In this document: piece by piece, positions 1-11,910 of the stretch
How positions within the stretch are numbered: position 1 is the stretch's first letter
How the letters are laid out: every line of letters begins with the position of its first letter
Assembly (NCBI GenBank): GCA_018398815.1
Contig: CM031601.1
Span: forward strand, 34,732,804-34,796,803
Length of the DNA stretch: 64,000 bases
From: Conus ventricosus
Taxonomy: Eukaryota; Mollusca; Gastropoda; Neogastropoda; Conidae
Direction: 5' to 3'
Made by a program: the position numbers and the translations under genes
Notes under the pieces: model-generated
The model's input: only the letters and a program-made list of their open reading frames with translations
Databases searched by the model: none
Told to the model about the DNA's origin: nothing

Positions 1-150
1 TCTTCCCTTCTTCCCCCCATCTTTATCAGTGAATAAGTTGCAATACATTCAAAATAATGAGGGTTTAAATTAGATGCTCCTCATACTTTGCTGAAAACAT
101 GCTCATTAAACATGCTGTTTTGGGGTGTGGAAGGAGGAGTGAGGGGTGGG

Positions 151-680
151 AATGAAGAGGGAAGCAGGGGAGAGGGAGGTAGCTGAGAGAGAGCGTAGTG
201 AGAATTGGGAATGAAGAGGGAAGCAGGTGAGAGGGAGGTAGCTGAGAGAGAGCGTAGTGAGAATTGGGAATGAAGAGGGAAGCAGGGAGAGGGAGGTAGC
301 TGAGAGAGAGCGTAGTGAGAATTGGGAATGAAGAGGGAAGCAGGGGAGAGGGAGGTAGCTGAGAGAGAGCGTAGTGAGAATTGGGAATGAAGAGGGAAGC
401 AGGGGAGAGGGAGGTAGCTGAGAGAGAGCGTAGTGAGAATTGGGAATGAAGAGGGAAGCAGGGGAGAGGGAGGTAGCTGAGAGAGAGCGTAGTGAGAATT
501 GGGAATGAAGAGGGAAGCAGGGGGAGAGGGAGGTAGCTGAGAGAGAGCGTAGTGAGAATGGGAATGAAGAGGGAAGCAGGGGGAGAGGGAGGTAGCTGAG
601 AGAGAGCGTAGTGAGAATTGGGAATGAAGAGGGAAGCAGGTGAGAGGAGGTAGCTGAGAGAGAGCGTAGTGAGAATTGGA
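151..680. repeat. 59-bp minisatellite, about 9 copies
   Basis: Nine head-to-tail units begin at 151, 210, 269, 327, 386, 445, 504, 563 and 623, giving a period of 58-60 bp. Each unit contains aatgaagagggaagcagg followed by a gagagggaggtagctgag core and gcgtagtgagaattggg. Units differ by single-base indels and by g/t after gcagg. The array ends at gagaattgga near 679. The minus-strand open frames through it, rich in Ser, Leu and Pro, are by-products of the repeat. Confidence 0.95.
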
Positions 681-1083
681 TAAATGGTGCATTTGGTACT
701 TCTTTGAAAATAGTTGCAATGTTAGGCAACTGCAGGCGGAGATCTAAACATTTGTTTAAGTACTTATAATAACTGCACCGAACAACATGGACAAATGAAT
801 CACAAGACAAAACACGACGCGTTTCAATGTCTGAGGTCTTCTTCAGGCAAGATACACAACACTCAGGACAACGACATGAAGAACGAGCAATCGCTGATCT
901 CTGTTGAATTCAGCGCAGGATGGGAGTTGAATGAAAACGAGGCCGTCAGGAAGGAGGCAATGCCAGTTGAAGAAGTAATGATGATAATACTACTGATAGC
1001 AAGACAAGTAATGATAATGATGATGCTGAAAACATTTTTTAAATGATAAAGAGAGGATTGGCACCACTTTTGGAGATAATATG
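681..1083. other. Unassigned sequence with a GAAACGCG-type motif
   Basis: No gene is supported here. On the minus strand, 808-846 reads cctgaagaagacctcagaca then ttgaaacgcgtcg. A 'gaagaag...gaaacg' phrase like this recurs near the ends of some animal retroelements, so the stretch could be a retroelement relic. An 83-codon plus-strand frame (795-1046) has no recognisable domain. Confidence 0.35.
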
Positions 1084-1303
1084 ACAGTTTCAGTTTCATC
1101 AAGGAGGCGTCACTGCGTGCGGACTAGTCCATATACGCTACACCACATCGCTAAGTTTTGAGACCACACTACACATGATTTGAAGCTGATGGATAAAGAA
1201 TTAACAACAAGATGAGACAGTTGAAGAAGAGGGTCTTGTGGCTACGACTCAGCAGATGTCTGACCTACGCATTAGCCCAACGCGCTGTCAGACCTTGAGT
1301 GCC
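1084..1303 (+). mobile_element. Gastropod-type SINE, interrupted by about 95 bp
   Basis: The left part, 1084-1155, carries acagtttcagtttcatcaag and then gaggcgtcactgcg and ccatatacgctacaccacatc. The right part, 1251-1303, carries agcagatgtctgacc, cccaacgcgct and cagaccttgagtgc. Together these match the order of a short interspersed element that I recognise from memory as common in gastropod genomes and transcripts. In the form I know, the two parts are contiguous. Here 1156-1250 separates them with unrelated sequence and no clear target duplication. It is non-coding and presumably mobilised by a LINE in trans. The family assignment rests on recall and needs a repeat-library search. Confidence 0.65.
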
Positions 1304-1305
1304 TA

Positions 1306-2160
1306 CTTACCAATTTTGGGGGGCTTTTTTGGGTTTTTTTGTGTGTGTGTAGTGGATGTACACGTGTGTGTGTGATGTGTGGGCATGACCCCTGTGTGTG
1401 GGTGGGCGCGTGTGTGTATGTTTTTGGTGCACTGGATGTTTGCGCGTTTGGTGGTGTGTGTGTGTGTGTGGGGGTTTTGCAGAAGTGCCTGTGTTTTGTG
1501 TTGTGTGTGTGTAATTTGGGGGTTTAGTGTGAGCCAGTATCTCCCTATAGGCTAAAATTGTGTAAATCTGTGTGTTGTGTGTCTTTGTATGAGGGCATGT
1601 GCGTGTGTGTGTGCTTGGTGCTTTTTGTGTATGGGGGTGTGGGGGGCCCCCTTCCCGTTGTCGGTTTGGACGTGCACACCCAAAAGGTTTTAAAAGGGTG
1701 GGGGTTTGGGGAGCGGGGCGAACTTTTAGCGCACACGTTCTTATGTGTGCGTGAGTGCGCGCGCGTGTTTGGGGTGGGGGTTTTGTTGTGCCCTGCGTGG
1801 GGTGAATGTTCGGGAAAGATGATTTTGGAAAACAAAAACAAGCCTCAAACCAGCATATAAGTGCACGCGCCACTCAAGGGCACACAAAATTTACACATAA
1901 CAAAAAGGGAACAAAACTCTTCCTCCTCAAACAATCCCCACACAGGCAATACACGCATGCACGCGGTGCGCATTTACACACCCCACTCTTCTCTCCTTTT
2001 CTCACACACACACTCGCACACCAACGCTTCCCAACAGGGTCTGTGGGCTCTCAAATTTAAAACACACTGGCATTACCCCACTGATAAAACCACAACACAC
2101 ACACACACACACCACCCCACACACAAAAACCACACACACACACACACACATGGTTTCTAC
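1306..2160. repeat. TG-rich then CA-rich low-complexity tract
   Basis: About 1335-1775 is dominated by TG and TGTG with G runs. About 1861-2150 is dominated by CA, with the purest CA stretches at 2096-2118 and 2134-2150. The switch of strand bias in the middle gives a loosely inverted arrangement. Open frames on both strands here (Cys/Val/Gly or Thr/His rich) are produced by the dinucleotide bias and are not genes. Confidence 0.85.
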
Positions 2161-2632
2161 TCTTGGGCAGCACAACAAAGGGCCCCTTTTTATATTTAAA
2201 AAAATGAAATTATTTTGGTTCATAAACATTGTTAAATTTCCAAAATTCATTAGGATGTTATACATTTATCCTCACCCTTGCCCCCTACATATTTATGTAT
2301 CCCTAATATGAAAAAACCCCCCCCCCCAAAAAAAAAAAAAACCCTTTTTAAGTACTTTAACCCTTTTTTTGGGGCCTCTTTTTTTTATCATGACAGAAAA
2401 AATTTTTTAAAGGTTTTTCAATGGAATTGCCCGATCCATAAAACCCCACTTTTTGATAAATTAGTACAAAACTTCAGAAGAAAAATATAATGTTTTTGCT
2501 TTAAAATTCTTTAAATGTCCCGGAAGGAAAAGTTACCTTTTAATGCCGTTTTTTATTTTCCCCGATTATTCAAAAGTAGATAACCTTTGAAAAAAAAAAA
2601 TTTTGAAATTATATATTCGTGAAGGTAAGAAA
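2161..2632. other. Unassigned AT-rich, homopolymer-rich sequence
   Basis: I see nothing recognisable. Poly-C, poly-A and poly-T runs are very frequent, for example at 2319-2341, consistent with a poor-quality consensus. Confidence 0.5.
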
Positions 2633-2722
2633 AAGATAAGTTTAATTTTGCTTATACCCCCAGCCGACCGAAAAGGGGGCCATATCGGGTTTGTCACCAG
2701 GGTTAAAAATCAACTCACCGGG

Positions 2723-2760
<38 letters not shown>

Positions 2761-3400
2761 AAAACCTTTCATACATCTCATTAAAGGGACATCGTCTAAA
2801 AAGGGGCCCCAGAAACTTTGTTAAAATCTTTCTCCCGAAAATTTCTTAAATCAGTTTTAAAAAATGTTAATTTTCTCTAAAAAAACTAAAGGATCACTCA
2901 GGGGGACACCCCTGACAGGATCTTCGGGACCCCGCTGTAAAAGGTTTGTGTCTCACATCGTGCAAGCCCCCCAACACCAAAAAGGAATATTTTTCATTTG
3001 TGAGGGGCCCCTTGCATGGAATCCCACCACGGAGTTCTTCACTCTTTAAAAGGTAAAAAAGGGTAAAATCGAAGGGCCCGGGGGTGCCCCGGCACAAAAA
3101 CCTTTTCCCTTTTTTAGGACCCACCCGTTTGAAAGAGGGGAAAGGAAAGTCTTGGGGTTTTGGACAGATTAAAGAGTTTGTTATTCGTCTGTGTTTTCCC
3201 AAAATCCCCCTCCCGAGGTTTTCCACATAATCGTTAATTTGGGTTTAAACATTGAGGGGGGGATATAAGTTTTGGGGACATTTTCCCTCTCTTGTGGCTT
3301 TCTTGGCTAAACGTTTCAACCATTACGTTCCCCCCGTTTCCCAACGGGCCCGGGAAACCCCAAAAAAAGAGTAATGAAAATCCCTGCCTTGCATTTTAAG
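2633..3400 (-). mobile_element. Degraded LINE copy (I-like, RNase H type), 3' end
   Basis: This stretch is collinear with 17086-17790 of the better-preserved LINE in the same window. Shared landmarks in order are cagccgaccg, catcg/ccatat, tcaactcacc, catcgtctaaa, tgtgtctcacatcgtgcaag, ttcttcactctttaaaagg and cataatcgttaattt. It covers the 3' UTR tail (2633-2760), the C-terminal zinc-knuckle region and part of the RNase H domain, all on the minus strand. A 110-codon minus-strand frame at 2894-3226 retains stretches related to the LINE C-terminus. A 29-nt poly-A run lies at about 2730-2758. Most differences from the other copy are homopolymer expansions or a base replaced by its neighbour, so much of the apparent decay may be consensus error. 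Similarity fades after about 3400. Confidence 0.8.
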
Positions 3401-5540
3401 TCCTGTTCCCCCTGACGTTCCCGGCTGCATGTTGTGCAGAAAAAGGTACAGGTAAATTGAAATGTCTAAAAAAGGTTCTTTTTTTTTTCCCCACGGCTCC
3501 AAATGATACAAAACAGAGGGTTCACTCGATTCAGTCAGACCAGTCAAATAAATATCTCGCAGGGGTGATTTTAAATTGCCCTTTGCCATTTTGGGAAAAA
3601 GGATTTTTTCAATTTCAAAACTAGAAACCCGCTTTTGGAAATGGGTTGACTATCTCTCTACCTTTTAAACAATGGAAAAATAACTCGCTTTCCCAAAGAC
3701 AATCCCAAACTTTAACCCTTTGTGCCATAAAATTTTAATTTAATATCCCCAGAGCTTGCGGTTTCTTGTGATTGGCAAACTCTTAAATTTACAAAAAATT
3801 TAAAAAGTGACCCTCTACCTATTGTCATTTCATTTGAAAAGATGAGACCTGAAAACAAACAAAAAAAACAAAACGATAAAGTTAAAAATACTTGGGTTTT
3901 AAATTTGCTAAATTGGAAAAAATTTTTCTTTTTTAAGCTATTTTATATTTTTGAAGAACAAAACAATAGTCAAGGGTGTAGAAAAATTTTATTTTTAGAT
4001 TTTTAAAAAACTGTTTCTCCCCTGCCCGCTAGTGAATCAATTCCAAAAAGTAAAATCGGGAAAAAACAAAGAAAACATTTGGGGAATGTCTGGGGGAAAG
4101 AGGAACCCTTTTCAAAAGGCCCAAAAAAAGGAAAACAGAAAAAAATAAAAGAATATTTAAAAAAGAAAAGGAAACCCGAGGAGAAGGTTTTTTAAAAGCT
4201 TCTTGAGAAGAAAAAAAGAAGAAAGCACAAAAACAAAGTTTAATTTCCAAGCCCAAACCCGGGAAAAATTGGTTTTCTTTTGGGGAGGGAAAGAGGGGTT
4301 CCATTTGTTTTGCAAAAAGCTTGGACACATTTTAAAAAAAAATGAAAAAATGGGGTTAACTACCGCAGTGCCCTATCAAGGGAAAAAAATTCAGGTTTCC
4401 CTAAATTTTTATAAAATGAAGCTTTTGTGATCTGTTTTCAAAAAAAACAAACAAACTTTTAAAAAACTTAACAACTAAAAACAAAAGTGAAATGAAGAAA
4501 AGAAAAAAAATATATAATGGTCAAAAGCCCGTAGAAGTTTATTGTTTAATACCTCAATAAAAATTTGGGGGAAATCAAAGGGAAATTTTTATTGGGAAAT
4601 TTTAATAAAAAAAAAATCAGTGGGGCCCAGCCCGGATTTCTAATGAAATTTTTAAAATCTTTTTCCCCCAAAAAAAATGATATATTTTTTTCATTCATTT
4701 TTTTTAAAAATTTGGTGGAAGGGTGGTAAAATTTCCCCAAAATTTTTAAGCATTTATTTTTTGTTCAATTCACGGGGGGGGAAAACCCCTCAGAGATATA
4801 CAAGTTATCGAAACCCATTTATTAACATCAAATTTAAAGTAAATTTTATGGAAAAGATTGCTTTAAAAAAATTTTTTCCCTTTATTTTAATTTAAAAATA
4901 CAATCATACCCAAAAAACCCGCTGAAATTTTGACAGGCAGATCCAAATGGAAATTTGGTCAGCTCTCAAAAGTGTAAAGCATCAGTTTTCACGTTTGTTA
5001 AAAAAGTACTTTTTTTCCCAAAGTTTTTTTTTATATACGAAAAAACCTATGAAAAAGTATGGCACAAGCGGCTTTTGTTTAAATTAAAGAATATTGATTT
5101 TAAAAGGAAACAGTTAAAAAAAATTTTTTCAATGTTTTTTTTCATGTAGGCCCTATTCAAACCAAAAGGGAGGAAAAACCTTTTTTTTAAACCCAAAACC
5201 TTTTTCAAATGGGGTTCCCCCAAAGGGTCGGTTAAAATTTTTCCAATTTTGTTAATATTTTGATTTTTTGATCTAAACCCAAAAGGGGGTTTTTAAAAAT
5301 ACAGGTTATCAATTTGCGACGTATATGTTTATGGAGTAAAAATAACGTTTAAAAGAAAACTCCCTTAAGATCACGAATTATATTAAAAATTAAAAAACCA
5401 ACACGAATAAATAAAAAAAGTTATTTTTTACACGAAAAAGGACTACTCTTTCACCTGAAAAAAAGAATTTGATGGGGTTTTTTTTCTGGAAATGATCCAG
5501 ATAAGCTTCCAAATTTTCAAACCCTTTGATGGGCACTATT
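3401..5540. other. Unassigned AT-rich, homopolymer-rich sequence
   Basis: I could not identify any gene, RNA or repeat family. Runs of A, T, G and C of four to eight bases are very common. The few open frames are short and biased to Lys, Phe and Asn. The right end may hold an unrecognisable upstream part of the LINE that becomes readable at 5541. Confidence 0.5.
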
Positions 5541-7330
5541 TTAAACTAGTTAAAAGGTTAAATTCTTAGGTGTAATCGTAAAATAGTAAAATAACCCTGG
5601 AAAACTCACTTGGGCCCTATTTTTAAAAAAAGCCCAAAAAAAAGTCTGAATTTCCTTAAAATTGTCAGGGAAACAATTTGGGGGGAAGCACTAAAAAATT
5701 TAAACTGTTTTTTGAACTGCCCCTTGTTCCCCTAAGACTTACATATGCTCAGGAAAAAATTTTTTAATGCACCCTAAACATCTTTTAAATAAACTTCAGG
5801 CCAAAGATTGCAAAAACCTTCAAAATTGCCTTTGGGGTTCCCACACATACTCAAAAATTTGGGGGTTTAAAAGAAGTGGGGTTTTTTCCTCTATCTGAAA
5901 AATTTGAAAGGTTCTACTTTAAAAATTTTATCTTTAAAAAATTTCTCACAAAAGAATTTTTGCTTTAGAAGAGGTTTGTTTGATTTCGGGAAAAAAGGGT
6001 TTTGGGAAAAAAGTGCAAATATATAAATCCACCCAAAAAACAAAATTTTTTATTTTCCTCAGTTTTTCTAAAAAATTTCCCAAAAAAAGAAAAAAAAAAA
6101 TAAATTTCGCCGGAAAAACCTACGTTTTTAAAAAATTCCCAAAAAGGGTACTTTAAAAACTTCCTTTTAATTGCTACAATAATTTAACAAAAAGGATTCT
6201 CCCAACATTTTGAGAAATTTTGTCTACACCCACTTAGAAAATAAGTACAACCATCACTTAAAAATATTCACAGATGGCTCAGTATTGAATGATAATAGCA
6301 CGGGAGCAGCTTTCATAATTCCTCGCTTAAAAATAAAAAAGTTATTTCATCTTGGTAAAAGTCTGTCTATATATAGCGCAGAATTACTTGCTATACTCAA
6401 ATCATTGGATTTCATTTTGAATTCCCCCATAAATAACAGTCAAATCGTAATATGCGCTGATTCAAAAGCGGCATTGAATGGTATTAAGTCTTCTAATTCA
6501 TATGTACGATTAGACATGATAACTGAAATTAATCATATAGTACACCTTCTTTCCCAAAAAGGCATTAATATTACTTTTTGTTGGGTGCCTTCTCATTGTG
6601 GTATATCGGCAAATGAACAAGTAGACAAAGTTGCAAAAAAGGCAGCTCAAAACCTTAGCGGCACAGTAACAATAAATGTTCGCTTAGATCTGGCAGAATG
6701 TTTCTCTATCATAAATAAAACATCTCATGATAATGTAACAAAAACTGAGGAACTCGGACATATATTATCATAAAAATTGCATCAACTGTAATGACAAAAA
6801 CAATGGGATAACATCATACAAAAGATTTATTTCCTCATCCAGGGAGATTGAAAGTCTAATCCATAGGCTTCGTTTAAACTCGTTTAAAACAAAATATTGC
6901 AAAGATATTAAATGTATGTGTGGGGATTCTATAAGTGTCAATCATTTACTGATTCATTGTCCCAAAACAAAAGAGCTGTTTAATAAATCAGGTATTGAGG
7001 GTTTTGTTGATGGATCGACTCCTTTATCACTATCTAGTATATTAAACAATTTTGCTACTCTTGAATCTTTTTTCTAAATGTTTATTAGGCTGTTCACTTA
7101 ATATTTATCTTTAGCATTTGTGATTGTTACAGTTAAAATTTTAGTTTAAGTTAAACGTTCTGATGAATAGGTTGGGGTGGAGGGTTATGATTACATGTCT
7201 TACGTACTACTTTAAAACTTACACTCCCTAAAAAGAATGCATCTCTTTCATTCTTTACATCAAGCTCACTCTACACTATTATATTGTCTGAATCACTTCT
7301 AGTGGAAGGACGTTAAACTGAAGAACAACA
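5541..7330 (+). mobile_element. 5'-truncated LINE, I-like clade with RNase H
   Basis: The order is RT thumb region (about 5557-6209, smeared), RNase H (6210-6700), a C-terminal CCHC-like motif and stop (6769-7077), then a 3' UTR. The UTR ends in ggaaggacgttaaactgaag followed by an (AAC)n tail running into a CA microsatellite. In the smeared part, phrases such as VKFLGVI, CK-L and a GVPTHT-like motif can be traced across several frames. An RNase H domain downstream of the RT is characteristic of the I superfamily of non-LTR retrotransposons. The start is not visible. Base quality changes abruptly near 6200 from smeared to clean. Confidence 0.8.
6210..7077 (+). pseudogene. LINE RNase H domain and C-terminus (frameshifted)
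   Basis: The frame from 6210 encodes an RNase H fold whose acidic residues are visible: TDGS near residue 23, SAELLAIL near 55, CADSKAAL near 84 and a C-terminal ISANEQVDKVAKKA near 136. The sequence WVPSHCG precedes the last motif, as is usual in this domain. RNase H removes the RNA strand of the RNA:DNA hybrid during target-primed reverse transcription. The frame stops at 6773, but the adjacent frame entered at 6769 (CAT AAA AAT...) continues without a stop to TAA at 7075-7077. That extension carries the C-terminal CxC-x7-H-x4-C motif (CMC...HLLIHC) typical of LINE tails. One frameshift therefore separates the two parts. It could be real or a consensus error. The ATG at 6210 is internal, not a true start. 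Confidence 0.85.
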
Positions 7331-7335
7331 ACAAC

Positions 7336-7337
<2 letters not shown>

Positions 7338-7392
<55 letters not shown>
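7338..7392. repeat. (AC)n microsatellite
   Basis: An almost pure AC run of about 27 repeats begins directly after the LINE's AAC-rich tail. It may have grown from the tail. It is followed by short CA/CT-rich sequence to about 7430. Confidence 0.95.
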
Positions 7393-7393
<1 letters not shown>

Positions 7394-9208
7394 ACACACA
7401 CTCACTCACTCTCTCTCTCCCACACACACTCCACGGCGGCGCCGGCACACTCAGAGCCACTTCATTTAGTTCGCTCAACGCTTTGCCTTTTGACCCCGGC
7501 TAGGCCCTAACCAGTCAGCCACCGCACTGCCAGACGCTGTGTGTGTTTGGACGTTTCGAGTGGTAAAAACATCTTTAATTTATATTATGTAAGTGTTTTT
7601 AGACTATAATTTCGGTGTCAGCAATAGCTCAGTGAGTCTTGAGAATTACAAAAATGCATTTCGAAGGCTTGTGAGTACCAAAATTTAAAGTACGTGTTTA
7701 AAACTTTCTGCAAAACTTTGCGCGGAAAAAAACCTATAGCCGCACGCATGTACGCATTGCTGATTGCTTGTAAGCCGAAGGGTTTTAAAACATTGGAAGC
7801 ATCTTTGTGAATGAAAATTAGCTTTTGAAAAGGGGGTCGTTTTACACTGTTTATACAAATATTTTTTTCATTGTTGTACATTTTTTATGACTATGGTTGC
7901 TGTAAGAAACGTAGGCCAAATTTAAAGGGGGAAACGTAGATAACATAATTATACAAGCAAAATAATACACTGTTTAACAATGGTGTGGGCCCTAACAGTA
8001 ATAAAAAAACATTTTATTTTAATAATATTTCTTTTCCCAATCATACCTATTTCGTCGGCAAATTCAATTTAAAGGTTTTGGGTTAGTACCATAGGGTTTT
8101 CTTATTTGTGTTGTGTGGAGAGAGAGAGGGGAGGGGGGGGGGGGGGGGGTGAGGCGAAGGATTATGGAAAAAAAAACAGTCATTTTCATGTACATTTGAA
8201 CGTTTAAAGGGTCTTGTGTAGACTTGGGGGAAAAGGTCTGGAAAAAGAAAAGGTAAAAACAAATCAGGGGAAACATGTTTGGGTTGCTTCTGAAAAAAAA
8301 CATAATTTTCAGTGATTTTTGGAAGTGGGGAGGAATCTTTAAAAAAATAGCTGTGTGTTTGTGAAAGAACTTTGAAAATTGATAAACCAAAAAAAAATTC
8401 AACTACAGAAAAGAGCCGTGATTGGCAAAATTTTGAAAAAGCCAAAATTAGGCCCCTTTTGCCCCCAGTTTAATTGTCAGTCAGGTGTGCTTGCGCTCAC
8501 TTTAAACAGCAGAGAAAAGGGGGGAAACCCAAAAAAAAAGATAAAGAATTGCCTTCTAAAAAGTATTCCCAACCCCACAAACGAAAGTGCCAATCAAACT
8601 CTGTCTTGATATTTATATTTTTTTTCTTCTCATCTGAAGCCACGTCAACTCCGGAAAAAGTCGCTAGAACTGTATCATGCAGACTGCCCAGGGATAAATG
8701 AAGTTTTATCTCCAGCAAAAAGCAATTTCCTTTTGTTCACTCTGATGCCACAATCAACCCCCCCCCAAAAGTTTTCAAGGGCGTCAGTGCAGACCGTTCA
8801 ACGGGCGAAAAAGCATTGTCTCCATTCAGAAAAAGAATCCCAGGCCTTTGAGTCATAAAGGCACCACTAAAAAAAACAAAAAAGAAGTTTTTTCACAAAA
8901 CGCCCCAATTTAATCTACAGAAGTGTAAAATGACTGTAAATGCCAAACGGGTGGACAGCCGTTGTGCGGGGAAAAAAATGACAAACCTCGGAAAGCATCA
9001 AGTGAACTCGAAACCACTCGGGAAGAAGCGGAAAAAGAAATGAAAAAAATTCGTTTGAATGTATCGGGAGACACGAACAAGATGGGGCCAAAACACAGGG
9101 CACAGAATGAAGGGGCAAAAAAAGTACGAAACACTGGTTTTAATAAAGAAAATGTTCAAATCTTTAACTGCAAAACAGGTCCCCCCCTTCGTGGGGCAGT
9201 GGCCTCAT
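7393..9208. other. Unassigned sequence
   Basis: I found no supported gene. A G-rich run with agagagag lies at 8118-8151. From about 8000 the homopolymer-smeared texture returns. Short open frames exist (for example minus strand 7618-7881 and plus strand 8962-9213), but they show no domain, repeat or conserved motif I recognise. Confidence 0.5.
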
Positions 9209-9516
9209 TTTGAAAAAGTACAGACTGCACAAACATTCTATAGGGGGCTGGGGGTACAGTTTGACAAAGTACGACTGCCCCAACAGTTTTATAGGGGGCC
9301 GGGGTACGTTTGACAAAGTCAGACTAACCCCAACGTTCTATGGGAGGCCCGGGTACAGTTTGACAAAGTCAGACAAACCCCAACAGTTCTTAGGGGCTGG
9401 GGGGTACAGTTTGAAAAAAGTACAGACTGCACAAACGTTCTATAGGAGGCGGGGTACATTTTTGACAAAGTCAGGACTGCCAAAAAACAGTTCTATAGGG
9501 GGCCGGGAGTACGTTT
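9209..9516. repeat. 50-bp minisatellite, 6 copies
   Basis: Six units start with tttgacaaagt or tttgaaaaag at 9209, 9260, 9309, 9359, 9410 and 9461, a period of 49-51 bp. Each continues with cagactgc/aaccc, caacagttctatagg and a ggggccgggg-tacag block. Unit differences are mainly in homopolymer length. Confidence 0.9.
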
Positions 9517-10786
9517 TCAGTAAACAGAAAAAAGGAAAGAAAAAGTCAAAGCACAGTGTGCAAAGAGAATGTCAATGGAAGTGTGGGGGTTAAATGAGTC
9601 GATGGGATTTGGAAGGGGCCAACATTTTCTGCAGGTTAAAGGTGCCCCAGCTTTGTCCCCCCAAAACTGCTGGATGCTTTGCAATAAAGGCCGACTAACA
9701 TGGCAGATGAAGTTTCCAGAGCGAAATCTGGATCAAGATTGGGGGTGACCATGGGGGGATCTTTTTAAAATGATGTTCAAATAGAAAACCTGGTGAACGC
9801 TAATTCAAAGCATAACAATGATTATGACCTTGCCGAATGTAAGGCCCCCCGAAAACCAAAGAAGACTTTTTGGGACCCTTACAAAAGCAAATTTAAAGAC
9901 CTTAAAAGCAGGGAAAATGGAGAGGCAAACAAACTCCCCTTTTTTCCCTTTTGGGACTGGATTTTTAACAAAAATGTATGGACTGTCAGGTGCACGGGGG
10001 ATCTGCCTGTGTCTGTCGCACAACACGAAGAAAGATCAGCTCCCCCCGGAAAAATAAAGGAAAACACAAGAGAACGGCAGTAGATCAAGGGGACTATCAA
10101 AGTTAAGGGCAGGAAAAAGAAAAAAAAACCCAAATATAAAACAATGTCTCAGAAAACCCAGTTTTAGACATAGAAGAAGAGGTGACCCCTCCCTCCCTTT
10201 CACACTTGCTGGGTGTGGTCAAAAACACCATGACCTTGTTGAAAAACCCATGCTCTTGTGAACGGCTGAAGACATTTTGCTTCACTTGATGCATCACCTT
10301 GACAATTGTGAGTATTTCTCATTCAGTTTCAGGCATGAAAAGAGTGAGCCTTTGGAAAGAAAAAAAAAATGCGAGACAACTCCATGCAAGGGCCCCAGAA
10401 GTAAACTAAAAAGGAACTTGAAAAAGCAAAAAAAACCAAGGAAGAAGTGGGGGAAAAGAAATCTACAGCCACTTCATTGCTATTCTATTGCTTTGCCAAT
10501 CACAGCAAATCTAGAAGATGTTCGGGGGCAAACAAGATTTTCCCCACAGGCTTATCACCCCAGGGCCTTTGTTGGGAACTTGCAACAAGTTTGAAAGCCC
10601 CGGTGAAAAAATAGTCTTCGGTGTTGCAGAGAAGACAGGAGATTCAACTCGCGGGTCCCATCTAAAACATCCAGAAACATTCGTGAAAAGTTCATGACTG
10701 AATGCCCTCTTTTTGTTGTTCATGGGTGCTACGCATAAAAGAGCCATCTGGATGATGAGATTGAAGATTTTGAAACCCTTTTAAGC
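9517..10786. other. Unassigned sequence, possibly remnant coding
   Basis: GC content is higher than in the flanks, and several 60-105 codon frames overlap on both strands (for example plus 9793-10083 and 10277-10594). None carries a domain I can name. The texture (short open stretches broken by homopolymers) could be smeared exonic sequence, but I cannot demonstrate it. Confidence 0.35.
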
Positions 10787-11136
10787 GGTACAGGGCCTTT
10801 TTGGGAAAAAATTTTCCAAAAGCTGCCGTCATTCCAAAAAAACATCTGTTAAAACATACGGGTTTTCCCCCTGGATCAGCCCCGGGGACAGGAGTGGCCT
10901 GGGGGGAGAGCAAGGAGGCAGGGGGGAACCAGCCCCCAATCAAAGCACTGTTGGAAGAGTCTGGGGTTTAAAAACAAACAGCAACGCTCAAGTCCTGCTA
11001 CAGAGCTCTGACATGGTGGACCCCAGTTTCATGGATGATATGCCCCCACGTGAAAAAAAAAACCGCACTGATTACGGGGGGGAAAAGATTGTAATTGTCA
11101 TTTTTTACATTCTTTCCCTTTGCATCTTTATATTTT
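10787..11136 (+). other. Candidate smeared coding exon without a start codon
   Basis: One plus-strand frame is free of stops for about 117 codons, from just after TAA near 10784 to TAA near 11137. Its middle contains a plausible polar stretch (LLQSSDMVDPSFMDDMPP) and it ends in a hydrophobic segment rich in Ile, Phe and Leu. There is no ATG near the beginning, so if real it would be an internal or terminal exon. Homopolymer noise surrounds it. No family is recognised and no splice sites are convincing. It may equally be chance. Confidence 0.25.
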
Positions 11137-11756
11137 TTCCCGAAAAAAAATTCTAATATATAGTCCCACGACTTTTGCAGTCTCCACTTTTGGAAAAGAG
11201 AAGAGGGATGAAATTTCTAGTAAGTTTTTTAAAATAAAAGCATCTAAGACTATCTCAACTGACAAAAATTTTAAGTACATAATACTATAGAATGTAAGAG
11301 CTTTTAAAATTTTTTTAAGTGACTATTTGCTGATACAATTGAAATTTCGTTTTTATGGGTGTTAAATAGCTAGAAATATTTTACCTTTTTTTCCAAGATT
11401 TGCATATATTGATAAATATGGTTTTTAAAAAGTTACATTTTGGGGGGAACTAGAAACAACTATGTTTTTTTTTTTAAAAATTTTTTTTCAAAAAGACAAA
11501 ATGTACTTCATGTTAAATGTGGGGTTGGGGGGGGAAAAAGGGGGTGGGGGGTGGTTAGAGTTTGGGAGAGGGAAACAACTGAAAAGCCCTGTCAGGTCCA
11601 TGTTCTGAAACAAGCCTTGATTGAGATGTTTTGGGCTACACCAGGGGGCATGTGCGACAAACAGTTTTTGTTGTGTTAAAAGTGATTGTGAACAGTTATG
11701 TAAAGGAAGTGGATATTGCACGAACCTGGCTTTTTCCTTCAGGGGGGGGAGTACAC
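11137..11756. other. Unassigned AT-rich sequence
   Basis: Nothing recognised. The stretch is AT-rich to about 11450, then G-rich runs (11519-11555) precede the GT microsatellite. Confidence 0.5.
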
Positions 11757-11910
11757 TGTGGTGTGTGTGTGTGTGTGTGTGTGTGTTTTGGGGGGTTGTG
11801 TGTGGTGGTGCGTGCGTGGTGCGTGCGTGCGTGTGATTGTTTTGTTCGTGAAGTCATGCTGCCAATCGTTTCAATTTAGTTCTTCTCTCTCTCCTCTCTC
11901 TTTTTTTTTT
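11757..11910. repeat. (GT)n / (GCGT)n microsatellite with a CT tail
   Basis: A pure GT run occupies 11757-11786. It is followed by interrupted GT and GCGT repeats to 11836 and a CT/T-rich run at about 11881-11910. Confidence 0.9.

Noticed and set aside
81..810. Ser/Leu/Pro-rich proteins at the left end
   Set aside because: They are the 59-bp minisatellite read on the minus strand in two frames.
1307..2265. Small Cys/Val- or Thr/His-rich proteins
   Set aside because: They derive from TG/CA dinucleotide tracts and occur on both strands at once.
7610..7700. tRNA-like sequence near agctcagt
   Set aside because: A box-A-like phrase is present, but I could not fold a cloverleaf or find a B box at the right distance.
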